DNA from: Macrotrachela quadricornifera
Taxonomy: Eukaryota > Rotifera > Eurotatoria > Philodinida > Philodinidae
Assembly: GCA_022393335.1 (NCBI GenBank)
Contig: JAJEKB010018610.1
Coordinates: 1-64,000 of the forward strand
DNA: 64,000 bases
Reading direction: 5' to 3'
Shown one piece after another: positions 36,115 to 46,122 of this stretch. Position 1 is the first letter of the stretch; each line of letters starts with the position of its first letter. Below the pieces are notes generated by a model. That model made no database searches, was not told the origin of the DNA, and saw only the letters and a list, made by a program, of their open reading frames with translations. A program made the translations under genes and the position numbers.

Positions 36115-37740
36115 TTAATTGTAGTGTTGGAGCTGTTTTTCTTTTTTGAGCATATACAGTAGATTTTTAATTAAGCCGATGAGAACAATTGTTATAACCG
36201 CTGGGCTAATTACAACGAAAGAGACTGAATGATTTAACCATAATGTATGTCACTCCATTGGTGATCGCATCGATGTATTAATATGAAGTCGATTATGAAT
36301 CGTATATTTGAAAGGTTGTGCGGTAGCTTTGTTCAATGAGTATTGTTGTTGAGTATGGAATGAAGAATAGTTAAGTCTTTTCGACTAGGCGGAGTCTGTA
36401 TTTTTTATTAGAGTCATCGTTAGTTCTAACTTGATCGATAATTTTGGTAAGAAGAACTGATCAAAGGTTAAAGATGTAGCGTCTACGTAATGGTAAGAGT
36501 TACTGATAATAGTTTGATCTTGTTGATGCTGATGATTTTATATTTTTCTGACTACAAAGATATGACCGAATGACATTTAATACTAGTATTCGTTGATACT
36601 GTCCAATGTTGTCCGCTTTGATGAACGAATATTGATGTTTAGAGATACTTCAGTTCAACATGCCGTTCGGTATGAGTCCATTAGAATCTAGCAAATACAA
36701 TTATCTTTTAGATCCTTCGAAATTAGTGGAGTTTCTTGGCATGATGACATTAGCTGGAAGTTAGATGAGTTTGATTCAGTTTATGAGCAGAGAATGAATT
36801 ACAATGATCCGTGTTTGACTTCTATAAAGGTTGGTATTTGTGCTAGTCTTACTCGTTTCTTCTATAATTGAAGGAAGTGAACATGAGTTTATAGATTGAA
36901 AAATTGTGCTTAATATTGACGAAAGGCTGCGAAGAAAGAAGTGAATGTTAGCATTCCAATTGTTTTTCTGTTTTTATGGCTTGTGACGTATTTGATGAGA
37001 TGAAGTCAATTCGTTGCTGAATAAGTAATGACATGATTAGTTCGAGCTACCACTCCCACTATGTCAGGTAAATCTTTATGGCGAATGAATTGTAAATGGA
37101 GTTTACTTGCATGTATATCTTCAATCGCTGTATGAATGAAGTATGTCTTCTACCGCATGGACGAACGATACGAACCTTTTACTTAATAAACATCATTGTC
37201 AATGTGAATGTCTTTAGCGATATTTTATGAGTTCGTACGTTTCTCGAATGTTCAATGGTGAACTCGATCGTTTATTAATTGCGATTGGTGCTTTATTTAA
37301 TTCGTGTGCCAATTTAAATTGTTCTTCCTTAAGATGTAACATTTAAGCACAGTGAGTATTTATTATCCCATCCATTGTACTAAAAGAATCTGCAATTATT
37401 TCTAACTCATTTTTCAAATTTTCCTATCAATATTGTATGTATCATCGAGAGCAAGAACAGTTGAATCAGCACTGATGGAGAGAATTTCTGCAATTAGTCG
37501 TTTTTGGTGTCATAACATAGCTGACTTTCTTTGCAGCGACAACTGGTTTCAAGCAGCATATATTTTCTACCATTGAAACGATTGTTGAGAATGGGATGAT
37601 GGTGTTTGTAGGTCGATAATCTGATTTACAATGTAAGGTAAAACCAGATGCAGTACGTACGACGTCGTTTTTTGGTATTGTAAAATCGATTATTGTATAA
37701 TTCTGTCGTTCAGAATAAAGACCTGCGGGAACGACGATCG
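36115..37740 (-). pseudogene. decayed envelope-like gene of the LTR element
   Basis: On the minus strand, an open stretch of about 90 codons covers roughly 37740-37450. It has paired cysteines and glycosylation-type sequons, as in an exposed glycoprotein. It ends in an in-frame stop. Further downstream, after frameshifts and stops, a short frame at about 36230-36115 encodes one strongly hydrophobic membrane-spanning segment followed by a Lys-rich tail and TAA. The order of ectodomain, single anchor, short cytoplasmic tail and then polypurine tract is that of an envelope gene in third position. The frame is broken in several places and cannot yield a full protein. I cannot assign it to a specific envelope class. 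Confidence 0.45.
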
Positions 37741-38100
37741 GGTATCGAAAGAAATAAGAAAAAAAGCCCGCTCCTACACCTTTTTTGATGTATTGAAGTG
37801 TAATAAATCTTTTAGCTCCATACTGATTTCAACTTATCTTTGTCAGAAATTAATGAGGCGGACGAGTGTTTCACAATGAAAAAAGTCAAAATTATGGATT
37901 GTATAAAATGTAACATCATGCGTCAGCATTACATCATAGTAACATTTTTCTCAACCGGTAAAAGTGGAACGGGAACGAAAATTCCCAAATGAACGGCGAA
38001 CTTGAGAACACAAAAACAGAAACAATAATTTTTTTTTTGGAAACAGAAACGAAAGTCACAAGAAGTTGTTCCTGTGGAGCTCTAATTCAGGGTTGCCAAT

Positions 38101-38612
38101 TGTAACGAAAATTCAGCGATGAGTACTTGGAGATTAAGAGGCAGCCGCTATTTTGCTTGTTGTTCAGATTGTTTCCTAAATCATTTCGATTGATAACTAG
38201 TTTTATTATTTGTTGAGTATGATTTTTATTTCAACGATAATGTAAACTTTACACACAATATTATATAAATTAATTACTTCTCTCTACTCCAATATTATCC
38301 TCTTCCTCTCATGCACGTTTTTTTGGGCTATTTCTACTTCTTTCTTTCTCTGAATTGATCTCGTAATCTCTTTTTTTGTAGAAAAGGAACGATGTGTGTG
38401 TACATTATATGAATAGTAGAACTTTGCCTCGATCGATTAGCGAGATGTCACGAAAGAATGATATTATACTCTAGTGATATTATTTATTAGTTGATATCAG
38501 ATAAAAGTGATACCACATCAGAATGATATAACATCATAATGATATCATATAAGGATGATACTATATACTAATAATGTTGGGTAGTCGTAATGTGCCTATC
38601 CGCACAATAACA
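38101..38612 (-). repeat. 5' LTR of the retroelement
   Basis: 512 bases bounded by TG...CA ends, with the primer-binding-like site outside its inner edge. The outer part matches the start of the truncated 3' LTR at 35833-35877. Confidence 0.5.
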
Positions 38613-39564
38613 AATATATTAAATTCGCATGTTTGATAATAATCATTGGTTATGTTTTGGCTTTAATGGTTCAATGAAAGATTACATTTTTCAGATTGTT
38701 TCTATGGATATATAATAGTACAAACTTGCAAACCTAGGAAACACAGAGTTAGAAAGTACTACATTTTATAAAATGATATTTTGTGTGCATTAGTGGATAG
38801 AAAATTACTACATTTCTTTGATTTTAAGAGAACTCAGATCGATCTAAACAAGTTTAGAACAGTATTTTCGAATTGACACAATCAATTATTAATTTATTTT
38901 GAAAATTATTTGCTCATATTCGGTGTCAAGCTTTATTGGATCATTTAAAATGATATTGCCACAAGAAAGTCGAGCATTATACTGATATCATTTGAGCAGA
39001 AATCACTATATATGTGATTGTTATGATTTTATAATTGTTTTTTCGCAAATTCGAAAGATTTATTTCGTCCTTTATTCTAATTAAAAAAAACTTTCATCTG
39101 TTAAAATATTTCTTAGTAAAGTATGAGAAAAAATGTACCTAATTGCTGTTGATAAATGAATAATATTCTATATAGCATATAGTAAAACAAAAGACATTTA
39201 TAAATACTTATAATTTAATAAATTTCTGATTGGTATAGTAATTTAGAAAAATAATCGAATATTAGATTCGAATGTTTGTTTCTCAGATAATCAGATCGAT
39301 CTTTCCAATAAAAATAAAACTTAATTTATATATTCTCTGTAGCAATAATATCAGTTCAAGAAGTTCCATCAATCCTATTGTTGTCATGACAACGACCACT
39401 ATATATTCATCATCATCTATTCTATCAAATATATTCTGCTAAATTTCCGTTTCTAAAATATTGAAATCCTTCATTAAAAAAGGTTTATATTGAAATCAAT
39501 CTAAAATTTATAGTTTAATTTTTCATTGGTTTCTATCATCTGCATTTATTTGTTTGTCATTTCA
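38613..39564. other. gene-free stretch upstream of RMP24-like gene
   Basis: AT-rich, with no supportable gene. The right end carries a pyrimidine-rich splice acceptor (TTTGTCATTTCAG, ending at 39565), 34 bases before the next start codon. Confidence 0.55.
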
Positions 39565-39599
39565 GTCATTATCATTGTTCCATTGAATATAAATATAAT

Positions 39600-40157
39600 A
39601 TGTTACCATCATTTGCTCATCAACGTCAATTATTTCTTCGTCAATTAATTCAAACATGTCCTGAAAATCTTTCAACTTTAAAAACTTATCTATCTTCCTA
39701 TTCAAATTTAATTTGTCCATCTTATAAAAAAACTCGTGATCCATTAGCAATGAAAGAACTTTCATCAAAATGTCCATCTTGTTCACATCTTTATTCATCA
39801 AATTCATTTCAATATCGTGGAAAACTTCATATTAATAAACGTTTACATTATCTTCTCTCTATTCGTCGTAAATATAAACGAATTCCAACACCAAATACTT
39901 ATAAACGTCGTTTATTAGATAATTTTACAACAAAATCACGTTCAAAATTATTAATTAAATGTTTTAAATGTGGAGAAATAAGAAAATTTCAAGGAGCAAC
40001 AAGAAAAGATATTCCAAATAAAACAGTTACAAAAATTGAATCTATAAAACCAAAACCACTTTCAAATAATGTAAAACTAAAACAAACATATGAGAAAATT
40101 TCATGTCGTTTTTTAAAAAAAGAAAGTAATCTTCGCGCATTTCTCGAACAACTTTAA
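39600..40157 (+). CDS. RMP24 (C18orf21)-like RNase MRP protein, 185 aa
   Basis: Single exon. The protein is basic, with two CxxC knuckles: CPSC at 58-61 and CFKC at 121-124. A Lys/Arg-rich stretch lies between them, and a hydrophobic RAFLEQL motif sits at the C-terminus. The same order occurs in vertebrate C18orf21, the RNase MRP subunit RMP24, which has a CPYC, a CKTC and a C-terminal FRNFLSSL-like end. I therefore infer a zinc-ribbon protein of the Rpr2/Rpp21-like group acting in rRNA processing in the nucleolus. Overall identity looks low, so the assignment is moderate. The ATG follows a splice acceptor by 34 bases. The stop is only 53 bases before the XPA start, suggesting a shared transcript. 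Confidence 0.62.
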   Translation: MLPSFAHQRQLFLRQLIQTCPENLSTLKTYLSSYSNLICPSYKKTRDPLAMKELSSKCPSCSHLYSSNSFQYRGKLHINKRLHYLLSIRRKYKRIPTPNTYKRRLLDNFTTKSRSKLLIKCFKCGEIRKFQGATRKDIPNKTVTKIESIKPKPLSNNVKLKQTYEKISCRFLKKESNLRAFLEQL

Positions 40158-40210
40158 ATTTTCATTTCAGATTAAAAAGAAAAAAAGAAACATATACATA
40201 TAAATATATA
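40158..40210 (+). promoter_or_regulatory. intergenic splice acceptor between RMP24-like gene and XPA
   Basis: TTTTCATTTCAG ends at 40170, 13 bases after the upstream stop and 40 bases before the XPA ATG. No room exists for an ordinary promoter. The simplest reading is a spliced-leader addition site inside a two-gene operon. Confidence 0.55.
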
Positions 40211-41059
40211 ATGTCTAATTCTGATGAAACTCTTACATCTGAACAACTCGAACGTATTGAACGTAATCGTCAACGTGCACTTCAACTTCGTGCTAGTTCA
40301 ACAAAAATTTATCAATCTCAAATAAAACCTGTAACACCATCTTGTACACGTAAACAACAAATTGATTCTCATGCTGGATTTTTTCTTGAAGACGATCCAA
40401 CATCTGTTGATAATCGTCCAGTAACTTATGAAACAATATCAATAATTCATCAAACAAAATCTGATCAGTTAGATGTATTTGGTATGCCATGTAATGAATG
40501 TCAAATGATTTTTTTAACATCATATTTATATAAAAATTTTGAAGAACCTATTTGTGATACATGTAGAGAAAAATATTCAATTAATGATGAAAAAGATGAT
40601 TGTGATGATGATGATGATGATGAACAATTAATACGTTATAGTTTAATAACACGTACATCAGCAAAAGAAAAATATTTATTAACTGATTATGATTTAGATA
40701 AACGTGAACCATTATTAAAATGTATTGAAAAAAAAAATCCACATAATCAACGTTGGGGTATAATGCGTCTTTATCTTCGTTGTCAAATTCAACGTTTAAG
40801 TCATCAAATACATGAAGGTAAAACTCAAGAAAAAGTTCTTGAACGTGAAGAAAAAAAATGTGAAAAAAAACGAAAAAAATATGAAAAACAAGTTGAACAA
40901 TTACGATTAGATGTTCGAACAAGTTTACAAAAAAAACGAATGAAAACTTTACATGAACATATTTATGATGAAAAAAATATAAAATATGATGAAAAAACTG
41001 ATATTTATACAAAAACTTGTTTAGAATGCGGACATCAATATCAATACGAAGAAATGTGA
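40211..41059 (+). CDS. XPA: XPA, nucleotide excision repair scaffold
   Basis: Single exon, 282 aa (human 273). Residues 94-118 form the C4 zinc finger with the human spacing (CNEC-x17-CDTC). The DNA-binding domain follows: residues 143-203 include the LITRTSAKEKYLLTDYDL segment and HNQRWGIMRLYLRCQI, the XPA signature. Then comes a Glu/Lys-rich helix (207-240) and the C-terminal CLECGHQYQYEEM, matching the TFIIH-contacting CGHELTYEKM end of human XPA. XPA verifies damage and holds RPA, ERCC1-XPF and TFIIH together in the nucleus. One difference from my recollection of the vertebrate protein is an acidic run (about 124-139, mostly Asp) directly after the zinc finger. The gene sits 53 bases behind the RMP24-like gene, on the same strand. 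Confidence 0.96.
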   Translation: MSNSDETLTSEQLERIERNRQRALQLRASSTKIYQSQIKPVTPSCTRKQQIDSHAGFFLEDDPTSVDNRPVTYETISIIHQTKSDQLDVFGMPCNECQMIFLTSYLYKNFEEPICDTCREKYSINDEKDDCDDDDDDEQLIRYSLITRTSAKEKYLLTDYDLDKREPLLKCIEKKNPHNQRWGIMRLYLRCQIQRLSHQIHEGKTQEKVLEREEKKCEKKRKKYEKQVEQLRLDVRTSLQKKRMKTLHEHIYDEKNIKYDEKTDIYTKTCLECGHQYQYEEM

Positions 41060-41944
41060 TGATCTTAGCATTTTATTTTTTATTCTTGCATAAATCAGAT
41101 ATTAATTAATTTACATTTAAAAAAAGTATTTTTTTGTTATTAAATTAATAAATAAAAATATAAATTGTTTATTATTTCAATTTTTTTTATTAAAAGAAAT
41201 AGTTAAAAATGATAAGTATATCGAGTGATAGTCGAAGAGAAATACATTCAGAAATTGTTTTTATAAATTTGTCAGAATTAATGAATGAATAGTAGATTGA
41301 TAGGTAGCTGACAATGAATTTCCGACTTAGCATGACCTGTTTAGGATGATACTTATCTCTAGGGGAATTCCAAAGATTTTGTCATTAAAGAGATATAGAC
41401 CTTGGAATGATTTCAAATTAAAAGCGACACCTGTGCGCAGTTTTTATCCGAATACTATTTTGAAATTAATTTCCGTTCTTTTAACACGAGTATCTAGTCG
41501 ACATGCTGTTAAAATAAGCATAGAAAGAAAATGATTTCACAATATTAAATCTTACTTTGAATGCAAAAAGAAAATGTTGATTATATTCTGAATCATGTGA
41601 GAAGAGTTTCATTTTTTCTATATGAAAATTATACTTGTTGGGACAAAAGGTTCTGTAAGTCTAGAAATAGAGTTGTGTGCAATATCTATAAAATATAATA
41701 GTAGCGCCTAGATTTCCTTCACTTAGCTTGTTAAAATCTGACCGTTTTGCACAAAACAAAAATATGTTGTGAAAGAGTAGATATTGATGTATCATCTTTA
41801 TAATAAAAAAAGAATCATATTCAACTTTTTTTCACTTCACATTCGAATTAGAATTTTTCTAATCGCAATTGTTTGATTCTATCAACATGTCCATGTTAAA
41901 ATAAAATTACTATATATCTTTAGATACTTTCATAATTATATTAG
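41060..41944. other. XPA 3' flank and prefoldin upstream region
   Basis: Contains A-rich polyadenylation-type sequence after XPA (AATAAATAAAAA near 41150) and no supportable gene; the 62-codon frame at 41346-41534 looks accidental. The stretch ends in a splice acceptor that touches the PFDN2 ATG. Confidence 0.55.
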
Positions 41945-42433
41945 ATGACTACGAAAACAACTGCTTCTTCATCTGGTAAAAAACCAGCATTAGCAGCTGA
42001 AGAACAACAAAAAATTGTAACTGGCTTTCAAACTTTACGTGAGGAACAAACTCAATTAGTACAAAAAACTCAAGATTTAGAAATGGATTTAAAAGAACAT
42101 GATCTTGTCTTATCAACTTTATCAGGTATAACAGATAAACAACGTCGTTGTTATCGTATGATTGGTGGTGTTCTTATTGAACATACAGTTGGTGAAGTTT
42201 TACCAGCTCTTCAAACGAATCGTGAACAAATTAATAATGTTATTGAAAATTTTAAACAAAAAACTGAAGAAAAAGCAAAAGATATAGCTGATTATAAACA
42301 AAAATATGATATACATTATTCGTATGAACGACCTCAACAACAACAACAAACATCAATAACTACTAATGATTCAGGAATAAAATCCAAGAAAGAATCACAA
42401 GATTCAGGTGTATTAATTGATAAAGAAAATTAA
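41945..42433 (+). CDS. PFDN2: prefoldin subunit 2
   Basis: Single exon, 162 aa (human 154). It is a beta-type prefoldin: an N-terminal helix (FQTLREEQTQLVQKTQDLEM, residues about 28-47), the conserved beta-hairpin region CYRMIGGVLIEHTVGEVLP (residues about 68-86), and a C-terminal helix (QTNREQINNVIENF onward). A polar Gln/Ser-rich tail follows from about residue 130. PFDN2 is one of six subunits of the cytosolic prefoldin complex that passes unfolded actin and tubulin to the chaperonin CCT. The ATG is directly preceded by a splice acceptor (TTATATTAG), which supports the start and suggests a 5'-UTR intron or spliced leader. Confidence 0.95.
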   Translation: MTTKTTASSSGKKPALAAEEQQKIVTGFQTLREEQTQLVQKTQDLEMDLKEHDLVLSTLSGITDKQRRCYRMIGGVLIEHTVGEVLPALQTNREQINNVIENFKQKTEEKAKDIADYKQKYDIHYSYERPQQQQQTSITTNDSGIKSKKESQDSGVLIDKEN

Positions 42434-42864
42434 AACAAACTCATTTCTTCCTTGTTATTATTGTGTGATGCTTTATAACCAACTAAAAAAAAAAGTAAAA
42501 CTTATACAAAATCTACTGTTTACACAAAAATATAAACATATATTCTACAGTCTGATCTTTCAAAATAGAAACATTCATATATTCTACGAGAAAAAATTTT
42601 TCAAAAATACAATATTCTTTAGTATAAATATTACGTTTTTGACATGCAACCATACTTTAGTGACATCTGTTATCATAATAAAATCGATTCAAAAAAGAGA
42701 ATCATCATATTTATTATCTAATCATATCGTTTCTTTATAAAACATAATCAACATAAAGAAAGAAAAGTTTATGAAATTGAATAATTACATATAGTTGTTT
42801 ATTTTAGATAGATATCATTCTTCTTTAAAACGAGCACGTGAGGAAATTAAAATAATCACCTAAT

Positions 42865-44130
42865 ATGATGGAAAGTGGAGATTATAATTCTATGGGTTCA
42901 AATCGTAATACAACTAATGATGATCAACAACAACAACAACAACAACAACAGCAACAACAACAAGATGGAAGAAGAAACCGACGAGTTGATTATCGATTTT
43001 TAATTCCATCTCGTGATGCAGGAGGTTTGATATAATATTTTTTTAATTTAAGAAAAAAGCAACAAAATTCTTTTTTAAAGCTATTATTGGTAAAGGAGGA
43101 AAAACTATTCAAGATCTTCGTTTAAAACATCATTGTCAAATTCAAATGGCTGACTGTGAATCACCTGAACGTGTTTTAATTATAAATGGTGATCAAACAG
43201 ATATACTTAATTGTATATCAGATATATTATTTAATATTCATGAAAATCATCAACGTTCAACAAAATCTGATCAAAGTGAAATTCGTGCATTAATTCATCA
43301 ATCCCAAGCAGGAGCATTAATTGGTAAAGGTGCATCACGTGTTAAAGAATTTCGAGAAAAACGTGAGTTGAAATGACAGCTAGAATATATTTGTCAAAAT
43401 AATAATAATCAGTGTTGATTTAGATAATATCGATGTTAAAATTTATCCACAATGCTGTCCAGGTGGTTCAACAGAACGATGTAAGAATATAATATTTCTA
43501 TAGATTTATTTATTTCAATTATTTTAGGTATTTCAATGCGAGGAAATAAAGATGATGTTATAAGATGTTTAACAGAAGTTTATAGTGTACTTGAGGGTGT
43601 ACCACCACGTGGACCTTATCGTTATTATGATCCATCAACATATAATGGTTATAATGTTCCTGATTATGGAGGTTATACGGATAATCAACAACATTTACGT
43701 GCGAATAATCCGTAAGAAAAATTATTTATAAAATTATTAAAATACAAAATTTTTCTTTTGTAAATATAGTTATGGACAACCGCAAGGTTATCCACAATAT
43801 GGTGGTGGATACAATCCATTACTTCAGCAAAGTGGACCAGTAACAACAACACAAGTGACCATTCCAACAGAATTGGCTGGTAAATTATTTTGATTTAATT
43901 TTTAAAAATAAAATAATTTAATATTTCTTATAGGTATTATAATCGGGGCAAAAGGTTCAAAAATATCACAAGTTCGACAAGAATCAGGAGCATCAATAAA
44001 AATTGATTCTGAACCTATGCCAGGTACTAATGATAGATTAATAACAATAACAGGTAATCCAAATCAAATTCAACAAGCCCAATTTCTACTTCAACAAGCA
44101 GTTCGACAATCTGGATTATGGAATCAATAA
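42865..44130 (+). CDS. HNRNPK: hnRNP K-like protein with three KH domains
   Basis: Six exons with introns of about 50-65 bases. After a short N-terminus with a polyglutamine run (CAA repeat, about 42926-42962) come KH1 ([24 protein letters not shown] loop), KH2 ([24 protein letters not shown] loop) and KH3 ([24 protein letters not shown] loop), so all three GxxG nucleic-acid loops are intact. The KH2-KH3 linker is short and Tyr/Gly-rich, with an RGPYRYY-type stretch, where vertebrate hnRNP K carries a longer proline- and RGG-rich segment. The order KH1-KH2-linker-KH3 at the very C-terminus is that of hnRNP K; a PCBP-type paralogue is the main alternative. Expected role: binding of C-rich RNA and single-stranded DNA in transcription, splicing and translation control. 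A splice acceptor (TTTATTTTAG) lies about 57 bases before the ATG. Confidence 0.88.
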
Positions 44131-44419
44131 TTATATTATTCAAACATGTTTATGATCATGGTGATAGATCCTGTGAGAAAAACAGATGGTTTCATTTTTT
44201 TTTCTTTGTTTGTTTTTAATGCGATTGATTGCGCGTATGTTCTTCCGTTTTTTGTTTACATACGGAGAATAAAGAAAAGAACGAAAATATAATAAAAATA
44301 AATCATGCGTTTCAACTCATGACTATATACAAAAACTAAAGTAGGTATATATAACTACTATACAATTGATTGCGACATAAAATTGACATAATTAAGTTAA
44401 ATTAATCATTAATACAAAT
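44131..44419. other. hnRNP K 3' UTR / ankyrin gene upstream
   Basis: The 3' UTR has AATAAA (about 44268) and A-rich sequence. No further gene fits in this 289-base gap. Confidence 0.5.
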
Positions 44420-45717
44420 ATGCCATGGCGATTAGCATTTCATACAATTAAAGTTCTTTTCTCATATTGGATGCCATATAAAATACAAATGTTTCGTGAT
44501 GCAATTTTTAATGGAGATATACAAACAATTCGAACATTAGCTGCTGAACGACCAAGATTATTACAACAAGCAATTGAAGCAGATGGAAATACAGCCTTAG
44601 GTACGGAAAATTTTTAATAATATATTTAAAGCAATAAAATTCTATTGAAAACCGGTTCAATGCAGAATTATCATTGAATTAGATAAATTTTATTCAGTAT
44701 ACCATTTTGAGAGGGATCGAATATAGGATTGACTAATACTTTCGGACAATGCATATTCGTGTGCAATATTCATTCGTGAAGTTCTCACTCTTAGCTCTTG
44801 CGGTTACTGTTGCGTGGAACTGTCGTGTTACGGAATATAGTCTTTACATCAAACGATAATACTTCATAAAAGTATCTGTAATATATTGTCTTATGAAATA
44901 TCATCGAAAATCGTTTATCTGATTTTTCTTTTGTAAACTATTTGAAATTTCGAATAAAAGTAATATAGTTGTATGATATATTAGGTTTGGCAATTGAATT
45001 AAGTGAAATAGATGTTGTTAAAATTTTACTTGAACTTGGTAGTGATCCAAATATTGCTAATATATATAATGGTAATCATCCATTATTTCTTTTGGCTAAA
45101 TTACGTTCACAAGAAAATTCTAAATTATCATTATTAGCTAAAATTTTACTTGATTCTGGTTCGAATCCACTCTATATAATAGAATCTCAAATTGATAACG
45201 ATAACAATCAACTTTATACAGCAGAAACACCATTACTCTCTTGTAGTAAGTCAATAATTTTTCTTTTAAAAAAAAAAGAAATCAAATATTCATTATTTTT
45301 ATAGTTCGTTATCAAAATGAAGATTTACTGAAAATATTTATTGAATATAAAGTCGATATAAATACATGTCATGCCGATACATTTACTAGTCCATTAATGT
45401 TAGCTGCAACACTTGGATATAATCATATATGTAATATATTAATTAATGCTGATGCTAATGTTAATGCAAGTGATTATCAAGGTAATACACCATTACATCT
45501 TGCTATTCAAAATTCTAATGAACAAAGTATAAATGTAATACGAACATTACTTGAACATGGAGCAGATACACATGCAGTTAATAATGAAGATGACACTCCG
45601 ATCATGCTTGCTCAACGTATGGAAAATGGTATATATGTTAATATTTTGAATTCACAAGTAACTGATAACTCTTCATCACATATATACGAAGAACTAAATG
45701 AATATTTTCATGGATAA
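44420..45717 (+). CDS. ankyrin-repeat protein, about 285 aa
   Basis: Three exons: 44420-44600, 44985 to about 45244, and about 45305-45717; phases match (G|GT and A|TT). The N-terminus is a short basic/aromatic segment (RLAFHTIKVLFSYWMPYK). Four to five ankyrin repeats follow, with typical helices and hairpins, e.g. VVKILLELGSDPNIAN, SPLMLAATLGYNHICNILI, GNTPLHLAIQNSNEQ and TLLEHGADTHAVNNEDDTPI. A short tail ends in YFHG. There is no catalytic, SOCS or membrane domain, so a protein-binding scaffold is all that can be inferred. I do not recognise a one-to-one orthologue. The gene converges on CREBRF; the two stop codons are about 405 bases apart. Confidence 0.82.
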
Positions 45718-46122
45718 AATATAAAGAAATGGAATATCTTACACACACACCGATCGTTTTTTTATGTACAAAATCAAAAAAAAACGAAAGAAAAAATTTA
45801 CAAACAGGATATATGAATAAAGATAAAACGAAAGAAGCAAATGATTGTTGAATGCCAAAAACGTTTTTGTTTTTGTTTTTTTCTTTTTTTTTATACAAAA
45901 AAACGAAAGAAAGAAAGAAAGAAAGAATGAAAAAAACGAAAAACCGGTGATCATCATCACTACAGCAAGAAAAAGAAAAAAAACACACCGGCCTACACAA
46001 GTTTTTTTTCACACTATGATTAAGTCACCGGAAAACATTTGAAAAAAAGAAGAAAACGAAACGGTTAACTATACTAATCTTTCACACGGATATCGTATAG
46101 ATGTGTACAAATGTTTGTATTT
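45718..46122. repeat. shared 3' region with GAAA microsatellite
   Basis: The gap between the convergent ankyrin and CREBRF genes holds only 3' UTR sequence, long A and T runs, and a GAAA/AAAG microsatellite at about 45901-45930. Long frames through it on both strands are low-complexity Lys/Phe artefacts. Confidence 0.6.

Larger units (their letters stand above)
35877..38612 (-). mobile_element. internally deleted LTR retroelement, minus strand
   Basis: Read on the minus strand, the 5' LTR runs from 38612 to 38101: it starts TGTTATTG and ends CGTTACA. Two bases later comes TGGCAACCCTGAATT, a candidate tRNA primer-binding site (38084-38098). At the other end a purine-rich tract (GAAGAGGTGAGAGGATG, 35894-35878) directly precedes TGTTGATGGGC at 35877, the first bases of a 3' LTR. 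That LTR is recognisable for about 45 bases only (shared ATTATTAGTATA), then the foldback element begins. The internal 2.2 kb holds envelope-like remnants near the 3' side but no visible gag or pol, so the copy is deleted and inactive. Retrovirus-like elements with envelope-type genes are known from bdelloid rotifers (Juno, Vesta); which family this is cannot be decided here. Confidence 0.6.

Noticed and set aside
40581..41012. 143-codon minus-strand frame
   Set aside because: It lies wholly within XPA on the other strand; its Phe/His/Val-rich composition is the antisense of Lys/Glu/Asp codons.
42417..42740. 107-codon frame after prefoldin
   Set aside because: It overlaps the PFDN2 end in another frame and is Phe/Ile/Tyr-rich low-complexity 3' UTR sequence without a domain.
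45638..46042. Overlapping frames on both strands between the ankyrin gene and CREBRF
   Set aside because: Low-complexity A/T and GAAA-repeat translation, inconsistent with protein coding.
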